Part shown: positions 56,245 through 64,000 of the stretch, piece after piece
How positions within the stretch are numbered: the stretch's first letter is position 1
How the letters are laid out: every line of letters starts with the position of its first letter
Origin: Paractinoplanes lichenicola
Lineage (GTDB): Bacteria > Actinomycetota > Actinomycetes > Mycobacteriales > Micromonosporaceae
Length of the DNA: 64,000 bases
NCBI RefSeq assembly: GCF_016785085.1
Contig: NZ_JAENHO010000022.1
Span: forward strand, 1 to 64,000
Direction of reading: 5' to 3'
Notes under the pieces: model-generated
Told to the model about the DNA's origin: nothing
The model's database searches: none
Seen by the model: only the letters and a program-made list of their open reading frames with translations
Program-made: the position numbers and the translations under genes

Positions 56245-57657
56245 ATGACGGGCGAAGCGGTAACGACCGCTGGGGTGGATGCTGAGCGGCTGGCGCTGTG
56301 TCTTGCGGTGATTGCTGAGGTGGAGGCGTTGCCGACGGAGCACCCCGATGCGGTGGCCGTGCGGCGGGCCACTGCCGCGCTCTTCAAGACGGTCAAGCAC
56401 AAGCGGCGGCGGGAGCGGCGGGACGCGATTCTGGCCAACGATCGGGCGGTCACCGAGGCTACCGCTACGGGGGCGCCGGGGCGGATCGACGATGAGACGG
56501 CGGGGATTCCGCTGCGTAGTACGGCCCGGGCCGCGACGGCGGGGGTGTTGCATCAGGCGCGTGGGTGTTACGTCTGCAAGCAGCGGTTCACGCAGGTTGA
56601 CGCCTTCTATCACCAGCTCTGCCCGGAGTGTGCGGTGCTGAACCACGAGCGGCGGGATGCGCGCACCGACCTGAGTGGGCGGCGGGCCCTGCTGACGGGT
56701 GGGCGGGCCAAGATCGGCATGTACATCGCGTTGCGGTTGCTTCGGGACGGGGCCGATCTGACGATCACGACGCGGTTTCCGCACGATGCGGTGCGGCGGT
56801 TCACTGCCATGCCGGACAGTTCCGAGTGGTTGCACCGGCTGCGGGTGGTCGGGCTCGACCTGCGGGATCCGGCTCAGGTGGTGGGGCTGGCCGATTCGGT
56901 GGCGGCGCGCGGGTTCCTCGACATCATCATCAATAACGCGGCGCAGACCGTACGGCGTACGCCCGGCTCTTATTCGGCCATTGCCGCTGCCGAGTCGGAG
57001 TCGTTGCCGAACGGGCCGCTTCCCGAGCTTGAGTATTTCGGGACCGCGGGGGTGTCGCCGGCGGCGGCCCTGACCACGGGGGCGCCGGTGCTGACGCCGC
57101 AGCAGGTCACCGAGATGGCGTTGACCGCGCGGTCGGTCGCGATCGACGCGGGTGGGCTGGTGCCCGACACGACGCCGACGAACAGCTGGAGCGACCGGGT
57201 GCACGAGGTCGACCCGTTGGAACTGCTCGAGGTTCAGCTGTGCAATGTGACGGCGCCGTTCGTGCTGGTCAGCCGGCTGCGGGCCGCGATGAAGCTGTCG
57301 CCGTTCCCCCGGCGGTACGTGGTGAACGTGTCGGCGATGGAGGGCATCTTCAACCGCGGCTACAAGGGGGCCGGGCACCCGCACACGAACATGGCGAAGG
57401 CCGCGCTGAACATGCTGACCCGCACGAGCGCGGTCGACATGTTCTCCGACGGGATCCTGATGACCAGCGTGGACACCGGCTGGATCACCGACGAGCGGCC
57501 GCACCCGACAAAGATGCGCCTGGCCGAGGAGGGCTTCCACGCCCCGCTCGACCTCGTGGACGGCGCGGCCCGGGTGTACGACCCGATCGTGCGCGGCGAG
57601 GCCGGCGAGGACCTGTACGGCGTCTTCCTGAAGGACTACGCGCCGGTCGCCTGGTAG
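56245..57657 (+). CDS. SDR-like protein with N-terminal zinc finger
   Basis: A 470-residue protein. Residues 1-~100 are helical and basic (VKHKRRRERRDAILAND). A four-Cys finger follows (CYVCKQRF at ~109, LCPEC at ~131). From ~148 there is a short-chain dehydrogenase fold (ALLTGGRAKIGMYIALRLL; IIINNAAQTVRRTPG; VVNVSAMEGIF). The cofactor motif is atypical (TGGRAKIG for TGxxxGIG), and the catalytic YxxxK reads TNMAK, so the Tyr seems missing and normal redox activity is doubtful. ATG 56245 is chosen by content; ribosome site weak. Confidence 0.8.
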   Translation: MTGEAVTTAGVDAERLALCLAVIAEVEALPTEHPDAVAVRRATAALFKTVKHKRRRERRDAILANDRAVTEATATGAPGRIDDETAGIPLRSTARAATAGVLHQARGCYVCKQRFTQVDAFYHQLCPECAVLNHERRDARTDLSGRRALLTGGRAKIGMYIALRLLRDGADLTITTRFPHDAVRRFTAMPDSSEWLHRLRVVGLDLRDPAQVVGLADSVAARGFLDIIINNAAQTVRRTPGSYSAIAAAESESLPNGPLPELEYFGTAGVSPAAALTTGAPVLTPQQVTEMALTARSVAIDAGGLVPDTTPTNSWSDRVHEVDPLELLEVQLCNVTAPFVLVSRLRAAMKLSPFPRRYVVNVSAMEGIFNRGYKGAGHPHTNMAKAALNMLTRTSAVDMFSDGILMTSVDTGWITDERPHPTKMRLAEEGFHAPLDLVDGAARVYDPIVRGEAGEDLYGVFLKDYAPVAW

Positions 57658-57665
57658 GACGCGAA

Positions 57666-57696
57666 CGAGCCACGACCCGGTGGGGGCCGTGGCTCG
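57666..57696. terminator. terminator hairpin between convergent genes
   Basis: CGAGCCACG (57666-57674) and CGTGGCTCG (57688-57696) form a perfect 9-bp stem 9 bp after the SDR stop and before the convergent secreted-protein gene's stop. Confidence 0.75.
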
Positions 57697-57713
57697 CCGT
57701 GCTACCGGTGTCG

Positions 57714-58247
57714 TCAGGCGGGGCGGTCGCCGCGGTCACGGTCACCGCCGCGGTCACGGTCACCGCCACGGTCGCCATCGCGGTCACGGTCCCCGCCACG
57801 GTCACGGTCGCCATCGCGGTCACGGTCGCCATCGCGGTCGCGGTCACGGTCGCGGTCGCGGTGGTCGCGGTCACGGTGGTCGCGGTCGCGGTCGCGGTCC
57901 CGGTCACGGTCGTGGAACCACGGGCGGCCGTGACCACGGTGCCGGTCACCCCAGCGCCAGTCGCGGTCCCAGCTGACCTCGAGCGCGTACGAGCGGATCC
58001 CGACCCGGTCGCAGTCGAAGTCGTCCCAGCGGTCGAAACGCTCGCCGATGCGGCCGGCGAGGACGCACGCGGTGTAGCTGCGGTAGTAGCCGACGACGCG
58101 GTCCCGGCGGTTGTCCTGGGAGACGCTCGACGTCTTCGACGAGCCGGCGTCGGCCGAGGAGGCCGCCATGGCCGGACCCGCACCCATGGTGACGCCCGCG
58201 AGCAGGCCGAGGCCGCTGACCGTAAGCATCCGGGTAATACGGTTCAT
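57714..58247 (-). CDS. secreted protein with C-terminal Asp/Arg repeats
   Basis: A 177-residue secreted protein. The signal peptide ends near AMAA (~30). A short folded region (~45-100) has two Cys (TACVLAGRIG; DFDCDRVG). The last ~65 residues are an Asp-Arg dipeptide repeat with His and Gly (DRDRDRDHRDRDHRD and so on), produced by CGGTCG/CGGTCA hexamer repeats in the DNA. The tail is a mixed-charge polyampholyte. ATG 58247 has AAGGTG upstream. Function unknown. Confidence 0.78.
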   Translation of the reverse strand: MNRITRMLTVSGLGLLAGVTMGAGPAMAASSADAGSSKTSSVSQDNRRDRVVGYYRSYTACVLAGRIGERFDRWDDFDCDRVGIRSYALEVSWDRDWRWGDRHRGHGRPWFHDRDRDRDRDRDHRDRDHRDRDRDRDRDGDRDRDGDRDRGGDRDRDGDRGGDRDRGGDRDRGDRPA

Positions 58248-58369
58248 ATCACACCTTCTCTTGACAAAACGTTATGCCTCGAAAAGGACATCACGGGCAC
58301 CGAACGTAACGGTGATGTTTCGGAGCGTATACCCCGATAGTGACGCAGCTCTGGACGAACGGTGGATGC

Positions 58370-59128
58370 CTACTCGTCGGGAAGGGCGAGGTAGGCGGGG
58401 CGCAGCACGTCGGCGATCGGCCGGCCGCCCTCGGCCAGCGGTGGCGGATCAAGCTGGTCGAGCAGCGCATCGGGCCTGCTCGCAGCGCCGGGACGGCCGC
58501 CGGCGGGCACGGCCGACGGCACTGCGGGTCCCCAGAAGTCGGCTACATCGCCAAGGTCGTCTGGGTGAGACGCCGGGGAGGACGCAGGAGCGGGAGGGGC
58601 GGACGACGTGACGGCGATGGCGCTCCGCAGCTCGCGCAGATGGGACAACAGCTCGTCGCGCCCCCGGCCGCGCCAGGCGAAGGCGCCGAACGGATCCTCC
58701 TGGAAGCTGCGGGCCAGGGCGTAACAAGTCGCGGCCAGGTGGATGCACGGCATCGGCCACCGCTCGCACGTGCAGTCCAGCGCGACCTCGTCGAGCGACA
58801 ACGGCACCAGGCTCAGCCCGGCCGCCGCGAAGACGTCGCCGATCCCGGCCGGCATACGACCGTCGAGCAGCTGGGCCGTGAAGCGGGCCTCCTTCGCGAG
58901 CGACGCCTCCAGGGCCGCCCACTCGGAGGCCCCGAAGGCGCGCACGGCGATGCGGGAGCGGAAGGCCCGCGGGTCGTCCGGCCCGCGCACCTGCGCCACG
59001 ACCAGGCTCGACGAGATGGTCAGGCTGCGCACGTGCCCGGCCCGCTCGTCGCGGCGGCCGCGCGCGAACGTGGGACCCATCCGCAACGACTCGAAGGTGC
59101 CCAGGAAGGCCACGGGAAGCTCAGTCAA
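58370..59128 (-). CDS. SWIM zinc-finger protein
   Basis: A 252-residue protein with the SWIM motif CTCERWPMPCIHLAA (CxCx6CxH, about residues 115-130), a zinc-binding element for DNA or protein contact. The C-terminal 80 residues are Pro/Ala-rich. TTG 59128 overlaps the last 8 bp of the SNF2 gene, so the two are made together. SWIM proteins paired with SNF2-type ATPases are common in actinobacteria. Confidence 0.88.
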   Translation of the reverse strand: MTELPVAFLGTFESLRMGPTFARGRRDERAGHVRSLTISSSLVVAQVRGPDDPRAFRSRIAVRAFGASEWAALEASLAKEARFTAQLLDGRMPAGIGDVFAAAGLSLVPLSLDEVALDCTCERWPMPCIHLAATCYALARSFQEDPFGAFAWRGRGRDELLSHLRELRSAIAVTSSAPPAPASSPASHPDDLGDVADFWGPAVPSAVPAGGRPGAASRPDALLDQLDPPPLAEGGRPIADVLRPAYLALPDE

Positions 59129-62100
59129 CGATGGCCTCCGGGGCGAGCGTGAGCAGGTCGCGCAGCTCGGTGGTGGACAGCGCGGTCAGCCAGCCCTCGC
59201 CGTTGCCGACCACGCGCGCGGCCAGCACGCCCTTGTCGGCCAGCAGGCGGTCGATGCGCTCCTCGAGCGTGCCCAGGCAGACCAGCGTGTGCACCCGCAC
59301 ATCGCGCTGCTGGCCGATGCGGAACGCCCGGTCGGTCGCCTGTTCCTCGGTGGCCGGATTCCACCAGCGGTCGATGTGCACGACGTGGTTGGCCGCTGTC
59401 AGGTTGAGCCCCGTGCCGCCGGCCTTCAGCGACAGCACGAAAACTCCCGGACGGGAGTCTGTCTGAAACTCAGACACCAGGTCGTCGCGGGCGGAGCGGG
59501 ACAGGCCGCCGTGCAGGAAACGCACCGGGGCCCCGAAGCGGGCGGCCAGATGCGGCGTCAGCATCCGGCCGAACTTGGCGAACTGGGTGAAGCAGAGCAC
59601 GCTCTCGCCCTGGGCCAGCGCCCCGTCGACGATCTCCTCGAGGCGTTCCAGCTTGCCGGAGCGGCCGGGCAGCGGCGAGCCGTCGCCCAGCAGCAGCGCC
59701 GGGTGCACGCAGGCCTGTTTAAGCTTGGTCATGCCGGCCAGCACGATGCCCTTGTTCCAGCGGTCGGTGCTCTCGTCGAGCCGGTTGGTCATCTCGTCGA
59801 GGATCGCCCGGTAGAGCGTGGTCTGCTCGCCGGTGAGCCCGCACAGGTGGCGTACGTGCTGCTTGTCGGGCAGGTCGCTGATCACGACGGGGTCGCTCTT
59901 GACCCGGCGCAGCAGGAACGGCCGGGTGGCCTGGCGCAGCCGCGCGGCCGCCTCCTCGTCGGCGTAGCGCTCGATCGGCACGGCGAAGCGCGCCCGGAAC
60001 GTGTGGGCCGACGCGAGCACGCCCGGGTTGAGGTAGTCGAGGATCGACCACAACTCGGCCAGCCTGTTCTCCACGGGCGTGCCGGTCAGCGCGATCCGCA
60101 TACGCGAGGGAAAACGACGAATCGCCCGTGCGGCCTGCCCGGCGCTGTTCTTCACGTGCTGCGCCTCGTCGAGCACGACCCTGTCCCACTGCACGGCGGC
60201 CAAAAGATCCGCATCCCGTACGGCGGTGGAGTACGTCGTCAGCACGATGTCGGCATCGGAGGCCACCGAACGGTCGTTACCGTGCAGAACGTGGACGCTG
60301 AGCGACGGCGCGAAGCGAGCGATCTCGCGCTGCCAGTTGCCCAGCACCGACAGCGGGCAGATCAGCAGGGCCGGCCCCGAGCGTCGATGCAGCAGCAGGG
60401 CCAGCAGCTGCACGGTCTTGCCGAGCCCCATGTCGTCGGCCAGGCACGCCCCCAGCCCGAGCTGGTCGAGGAAGGCCAGCCAGGAGAAACCCCTTCGCTG
60501 GTACGCCCGGAGCTCGCCCCGCAGCTCGGCCGGCGCGTCGAGCAGCTCGAGCCGGTGTTCGAGCTCGCCCGAGAGCAGGTCGGCCGCCCAGCCCGCGCCG
60601 CTGACCGTGGTGACCGGCAGCGGCAACTCCTCGGGCGGCAGCAGTTTGATCGTGCGCAGCGCGTTGCCCGCGGTCATCGTGCCGCCGCCACGGGCCAGGA
60701 AGCGCAGCCCGGCGTCGAGGCGGTCGGCGTCGAGATAGACCCAGCGACCCCGCAGCCGTACGAGGGGGACCTTGGCCTTGGCCAGGTCGGCGAGCTCCTC
60801 GCTGGTCAGCACCCGCCCGCCCAGGGCCAGCCCCCAGTCGTAGTCGACGAGGTGGGCCAGGTCGGCCGTCTGGTCGCGCAGCACCGCGGGGATCGGATCG
60901 CGGGGACGCAGGTTGAGGCCGAGCCCGAGGCCGGGTTTGTCCTGCCACCAGGCCGGCAGCAGCACGCCGTAGCCCGCCTCCTCCAGCGTGGCCGCATGGG
61001 TCAGGAAGCGGTGCGCCTCCTCGGTGTCGAGCACCATGTCGACCGGGCGGGGCACGCGCAGCGCGGCCTCGAGGTCGGGATAGAGGCGGGCGGCCCGGCC
61101 GAGGGCGCCCAGCAGCCGCTCCTGCGGGTGGTGGGTCCAGCGGCGCAGCGGTGCGTAGCTGTCGCGCCAGATGTCGGCCGCGGTGACCAGGGCGCTCGGC
61201 TCGTCGACGGCCTGCAGCAGGAACTCGAGCAGCCAGGCGTCGCGGGCCGGGACGGCGGCCGGATCGGGGTTCACCGCGTCGGGCTCGTCGGGTTCGAGCT
61301 CGGCCAGGTGGCTGAGCCGGAAACAGAGCCGGACGGCGGCGCCGGTGAGCGCGCTGGTGTGCCAGTGGTCGAGGCGGTCGGCCAGCTCGTCGACCAGGCC
61401 GGGAGCGGCCATGAAGGCGGGCTCGCCGGTGAGCGCGGCCAGCCAGCCGTCGCCCAGGCGCACCCCGGCCTCGGCCAGGCGGGTGCGGACCAGGCCGTCG
61501 ACGAGGCGTTCGAGCGCGGCGGCCAGCGCGTCCTCGGCGGGCAGGCCGGCCACGTCGCCGGGGCGGGCACGCTCGGCGCGGGCGGCCGCGGGCATTCGCC
61601 GCAGCAGGTCGTCGCGGTGCAGGGCGTCGTAGCCGGTGAGCACGGGCCGCCAGCGGGCGGTCGGGCCGTGCGGGTGCACGGCGGGCAGCACCCGGCCGCG
61701 ACGCACCAGGTCGGCCGCGAACTCGCAGAGCTCGATGAGCCACTCGACGGACCGGCCGAGCCGCCCCTCGAACTCGGCCGCGACATCGGCGTCGAGGAAC
61801 GGCACGGTCACGGCGGGCACCGGCCAGGCCCGCAGCTTGGGGGTGCCGCGCCGGGGCGGCAGGCCGAGCTGCGGCGACGGCAGCGGCCCGGCGCTGGTGG
61901 AGGGCAGCACGAGAGTGGCCGCACGCCGTTCCCCCACGGGGAGCCGGTCGACCGGCAGGGCGAAGGGATGCCCGGACTCGGCCGTCGGCCCGCCCTCGCC
62001 CCACAGGTTGAGCGATCCGTCGCGCCCAACGAAGCCGTGCAACACCCGCACCTCGGCGGCGACGAGAGAGGCAGTGGGAAAGGTGGCGGAGGGAGCGGCG

Positions 62101-62165
62101 GGAGGGGTGGCAGGAGGAGCGGCGGGAGGGGTAGCGGGAAGTGCGGTGGGAGGGGTGGCTGTCAT
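59121..62165 (-). CDS. SNF2-family DEAD/DEAH helicase
   Basis: A 1014-residue ATPase. Residues 3-35 are an Ala/Pro/Thr tail. The middle has the bacterial SNF2-associated domain (LVDYDWGLALGGRVLTSEEL; LVRLRGRWVYLD). The motor (~550-1000) has Walker A DDMGLGKTVQLLAL, DEAQH box VVLDEAQHVKN, LTGTPVENRLAELWS, FTQFAKFGRML and motif VI QATDRAFRIGQQ. It probably moves along DNA or displaces protein or RNA polymerase from it. ATG 62165 overlaps the stop of the DUF5990 gene (ATGA), and the SWIM gene follows. Confidence 0.93.
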   Translation of the reverse strand: MTATPPTALPATPPAAPPATPPAAPSATFPTASLVAAEVRVLHGFVGRDGSLNLWGEGGPTAESGHPFALPVDRLPVGERRAATLVLPSTSAGPLPSPQLGLPPRRGTPKLRAWPVPAVTVPFLDADVAAEFEGRLGRSVEWLIELCEFAADLVRRGRVLPAVHPHGPTARWRPVLTGYDALHRDDLLRRMPAAARAERARPGDVAGLPAEDALAAALERLVDGLVRTRLAEAGVRLGDGWLAALTGEPAFMAAPGLVDELADRLDHWHTSALTGAAVRLCFRLSHLAELEPDEPDAVNPDPAAVPARDAWLLEFLLQAVDEPSALVTAADIWRDSYAPLRRWTHHPQERLLGALGRAARLYPDLEAALRVPRPVDMVLDTEEAHRFLTHAATLEEAGYGVLLPAWWQDKPGLGLGLNLRPRDPIPAVLRDQTADLAHLVDYDWGLALGGRVLTSEELADLAKAKVPLVRLRGRWVYLDADRLDAGLRFLARGGGTMTAGNALRTIKLLPPEELPLPVTTVSGAGWAADLLSGELEHRLELLDAPAELRGELRAYQRRGFSWLAFLDQLGLGACLADDMGLGKTVQLLALLLHRRSGPALLICPLSVLGNWQREIARFAPSLSVHVLHGNDRSVASDADIVLTTYSTAVRDADLLAAVQWDRVVLDEAQHVKNSAGQAARAIRRFPSRMRIALTGTPVENRLAELWSILDYLNPGVLASAHTFRARFAVPIERYADEEAAARLRQATRPFLLRRVKSDPVVISDLPDKQHVRHLCGLTGEQTTLYRAILDEMTNRLDESTDRWNKGIVLAGMTKLKQACVHPALLLGDGSPLPGRSGKLERLEEIVDGALAQGESVLCFTQFAKFGRMLTPHLAARFGAPVRFLHGGLSRSARDDLVSEFQTDSRPGVFVLSLKAGGTGLNLTAANHVVHIDRWWNPATEEQATDRAFRIGQQRDVRVHTLVCLGTLEERIDRLLADKGVLAARVVGNGEGWLTALSTTELRDLLTLAPEAIVD

Positions 62166-62605
62166 CGCAGCTCCCACTCGATCACCGGTGGGCGGACGCG
62201 GGCACAGATCGGGTCGCCGAAGCCGTCGGTCAGCGGAAGTGAGGCGGTCAGCACTCCCTCGCCGTCGTGGGCGCGGCGCAGCAGGGCGGTCGGGACGTCG
62301 CCGAACATCAGCTTGGCCCGCCGGAACATGTGGAAGTCGTCGCCGTTGACGTTGCCCCAGCTCAGGTAGAGGAACCGGGCGCCTGGTCGGCCGTGCACCC
62401 AGGGGCCGCCCACGTCGAGCAGCTCGTCGACCTCGCGCGAGGTGATCTCGAACTGCCACCTCGCCGAGGCCGCCCACGCGGGAACGAGGTCGACCACCGT
62501 GCGGTCGCGCTGAACCCCGACGTGGACGTTGGCCAGGCGCAACGCATCGGCCTGCCCACCGGCAACGGCGGCGGGCAGGTCGCGGCCCTCGATGCGGATC
62601 CTCAC
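62162..62605 (-). CDS. DUF5990-like protein
   Basis: A 147-residue protein opening VRIRIEGRDLP, with NVHVGVQRDRTVVDLVPAWAASARWQFEI and FLYLSWGNV; this fits the small actinobacterial DUF5990 family as I recall it. GTG start at 62605. It is the first gene of the DUF5990-SNF2-SWIM operon, with ATGA coupling to the helicase. Function unknown. Confidence 0.7.
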   Translation of the reverse strand: MRIRIEGRDLPAAVAGGQADALRLANVHVGVQRDRTVVDLVPAWAASARWQFEITSREVDELLDVGGPWVHGRPGARFLYLSWGNVNGDDFHMFRRAKLMFGDVPTALLRRAHDGEGVLTASLPLTDGFGDPICARVRPPVIEWELR

Positions 62606-62639
62606 GCCCGAAACCCTAGCCCGAGGGTCTGACAGGAAG

Positions 62640-62750
62640 TCCAGCCTCGGGCCGGGGTGGGCCGGGTTATGGGTCGGGGGTGGGTTGGGGCTTGGGGGTG
62701 GGTCGAGTTCGGGGTGGGTCGGGTTCGGGGTGGGGCCGTGGGGGTGACGG
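62640..62750. repeat. G-rich repeat tract
   Basis: The plus strand carries repeated GGGTCGGGTTCGGGGTGGG-type units with many runs of three to five G, suited to G-quadruplex formation. It lies between the DUF5990 start and the ATP-grasp stop, both on the minus strand. No gene. Confidence 0.6.
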
Positions 62751-63983
62751 TCAGCGGTCGCGGACCCAGGCGTCGAGCAGGCCGCCGAAGTGGGCCAGGA
62801 ACTTCTCGTGCTCGTGCACCGGATACATGGCCCGTACGGTCTCGCGCAGCAGCGAGCGGAACTCCTCCGAGTTGACCCAGTCGTAGACGATCTCGTCGAC
62901 GTTGCCCAGGTAGCGGTCGCAGAAGTCGGCGTACCGGTCCGCCTCGAAGTAGTCGTCGGCGAGCTTGCGATAGCCGGCCAGCTTCTCGGCGTACGTCAGG
63001 GAAGGGTCGTCCCCGATAGCGAAGTAGGCCGACGTGTCGGTGTCCAGCCGCGGCTTGCGACCGGTCACCACGCAGAACACCGACCAGCGCAGCAGCGCCG
63101 ACATGGCCCACGGGAAGTAGTAGTGCAGCGAGGTCAGGGCGACGTCGGGGCAGGCGTTGGCGTAGTCGATGGGGTGCACGTCGGATCCGCGCACCAGCGA
63201 CTCGCACGAGTTGAACTCCCAGCGGAAGAACGCGTTGACCAGCCGCGAGATGGTGACCACCTCGTCGCCCTGCTCGGCGCCGAGGAAGCCGTGGTCGACC
63301 TCGTAGCGGGCGTGCATGGGCTGTTCGGGGCGGAATTTCATCACCATCGTCTCGGGGCCGATGGTCAGCGAGCGGGCGAACACGTCGTAGTTCTCCACCG
63401 ACGCCTGCAGGTGCATGAGCCGCTCCCCCGAGGCGTCGTACGCGGCGTGCAGCTCCTCCGGGTCACGGATCTTGGAGACGCCGACCCAGGCGCCCCCGTC
63501 GTACGGCTTCATGAACATCGGATAGCCGACCTGCGCGGCCGTGGCGTCGAGGTCGAACGCCTGGTTGTAGCGGGCCGCCGTGTACGCGTACCGGCTGTTG
63601 TCGAGCGGATTCTTGTACGGCACCAGGACTGTCTCGGGCACCTTGAGGCCGAGCCGCATCATCGCGCAGTAGGCCGCGTGCTTCTCCATCGACTGGAACG
63701 TGAACGGGCTGTTGAGCAGGTACACGTCGTCCATCAGCGCGATCTTCTTGAGCCACTCGCGGGGGTGGTAGTACCAGTAGGCGAGCCGGTCGATGACCAG
63801 GTCGTGGCGGGGCTTGTAGCGCAGGTTGAACGGCTCGATGGTGACCCGCTCGGAGGAGACCCGGTGCGTCTTGCCGTCCGGGCCGTTCACCGTGCCGAGC
63901 CGGCGCAGCAGGGCCTCGAAGGCCCGGGGCCAGTCGTCTTCCGTTCCGAGTAGAAGTCCGATGGTGTGTTCGACGTCCGCCAC
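62751..63983 (-). CDS. ATP-grasp domain protein
   Basis: A 410-residue protein of the ATP-grasp fold: substrate-side SMEKHAAYCAMMRLGLKVPETVLVPYK, then YPMFMKPYDGGAWVGVSKI (~175-195) with the nucleotide-binding Lys. The C-terminal half is family-specific. Partner and substrate are unknown; such enzymes join a carboxylate to an amine. GTG 63983 has GGGAGG 5 nt upstream. The gene is complete and ends near the right edge. Confidence 0.8.
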   Translation of the reverse strand: MADVEHTIGLLLGTEDDWPRAFEALLRRLGTVNGPDGKTHRVSSERVTIEPFNLRYKPRHDLVIDRLAYWYYHPREWLKKIALMDDVYLLNSPFTFQSMEKHAAYCAMMRLGLKVPETVLVPYKNPLDNSRYAYTAARYNQAFDLDATAAQVGYPMFMKPYDGGAWVGVSKIRDPEELHAAYDASGERLMHLQASVENYDVFARSLTIGPETMVMKFRPEQPMHARYEVDHGFLGAEQGDEVVTISRLVNAFFRWEFNSCESLVRGSDVHPIDYANACPDVALTSLHYYFPWAMSALLRWSVFCVVTGRKPRLDTDTSAYFAIGDDPSLTYAEKLAGYRKLADDYFEADRYADFCDRYLGNVDEIVYDWVNSEEFRSLLRETVRAMYPVHEHEKFLAHFGGLLDAWVRDR

Positions 63984-64000
63984 GGGTGCCTCCCTCAGGG

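Noticed and set aside
55372..56453. Two minus-strand frames in the gene-poor region
   Set aside because: They share only the residues encoded by the repeated GTGAGTACTTACTCAC motif, and the second is antisense to the zinc-finger SDR.

Overview
The window is high-GC actinobacterial DNA. The family mix points to Micromonosporaceae, probably an Actinoplanes-like genome: a protocatechuate pathway, secreted CBM2 glycan enzymes, a GGDEF/EAL protein, a SpoIIE-type phosphatase, F420-type nitroreductase, SNF2/SWIM helicase pair and rrn leader of actinomycete type. Species is an inference. The left edge is the 5' end of a 16S rRNA gene on the minus strand, so the rrn operon reads out of the window to the left.

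Layout. 1-968: 16S 5' end, leader, two near-identical rrn promoters, a ~32-bp repeat array and two DnaA boxes. 969-3420: an amidohydrolase and a PAP2 phosphatase, convergent. 3560-10919: an aromatic catabolism island, pcaHGBLIJ on the minus strand, with a divergent IclR regulator and pobA. Together these take 4-hydroxybenzoate through protocatechuate to beta-ketoadipyl-CoA; no pcaF thiolase is present here. 10926-14646: a Uma2-like protein and a UPF0718/UPF0703 (YcgR/YcgQ-like) membrane pair with a propeller-like protein. 14751-17376: a secreted xylanase and CE1-type esterase, both with CBM2. 17681-21854: a PcaR-like IclR regulator divergent from an SsuABC/TauABC-type ABC importer. 21903-29174: small membrane proteins, an orphan PstS-like lipoprotein with a membrane partner, a minisatellite, a PemK-like protein, and an ArsR-SRPBCC pair. 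29247-45678: erythromycin esterase, acyltransferase, a ricin-like surface protein, a LacI-sensor/GGDEF hybrid, a SpoIIE phosphatase, a MazF-like toxin, gnd, a GGDEF-EAL protein, pgm, STAS, yaaA and FKBP. 45742-53440: an MMPL transporter with a 900-residue repetitive tail, an SDR, and a DMT exporter with a divergent LysR. 53441-56244: gene-poor, low-complexity sequence. 56245-63983: a zinc-finger SDR, an Asp/Arg-repeat secreted protein, a DUF5990-SNF2-SWIM operon and an ATP-grasp protein.

The most unusual signal is at operon junctions. In six of six co-directional intra-operon gaps of about 30-85 bp, the gap is filled by a mini-ORF of 8-28 codons. It starts on the stop codon of the upstream gene and ends on the start codon of the downstream gene (ATGA/GTGA overlaps, or TGACATG in one case). 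At three junctions (pcaL-pcaI, permease-ATPase, membrane protein-pstS) the mini-ORF is visibly a tandem duplication of the stop/start junction itself; at a fourth (pcaG-pcaB) it may be. The spacing keeps stop-to-start coupling in phase every time. This suggests that small tandem duplications are tolerated, or selected, only when they preserve translational coupling.

The same duplication habit shows elsewhere: a duplicated GGDEF motif inside a cyclase, low-complexity inserts in pathway enzymes, an 18-bp minisatellite, 122-bp and 47-bp tandem repeats, and the MMPL tail. All gene functions are assigned by reading motifs only; no database search was run.
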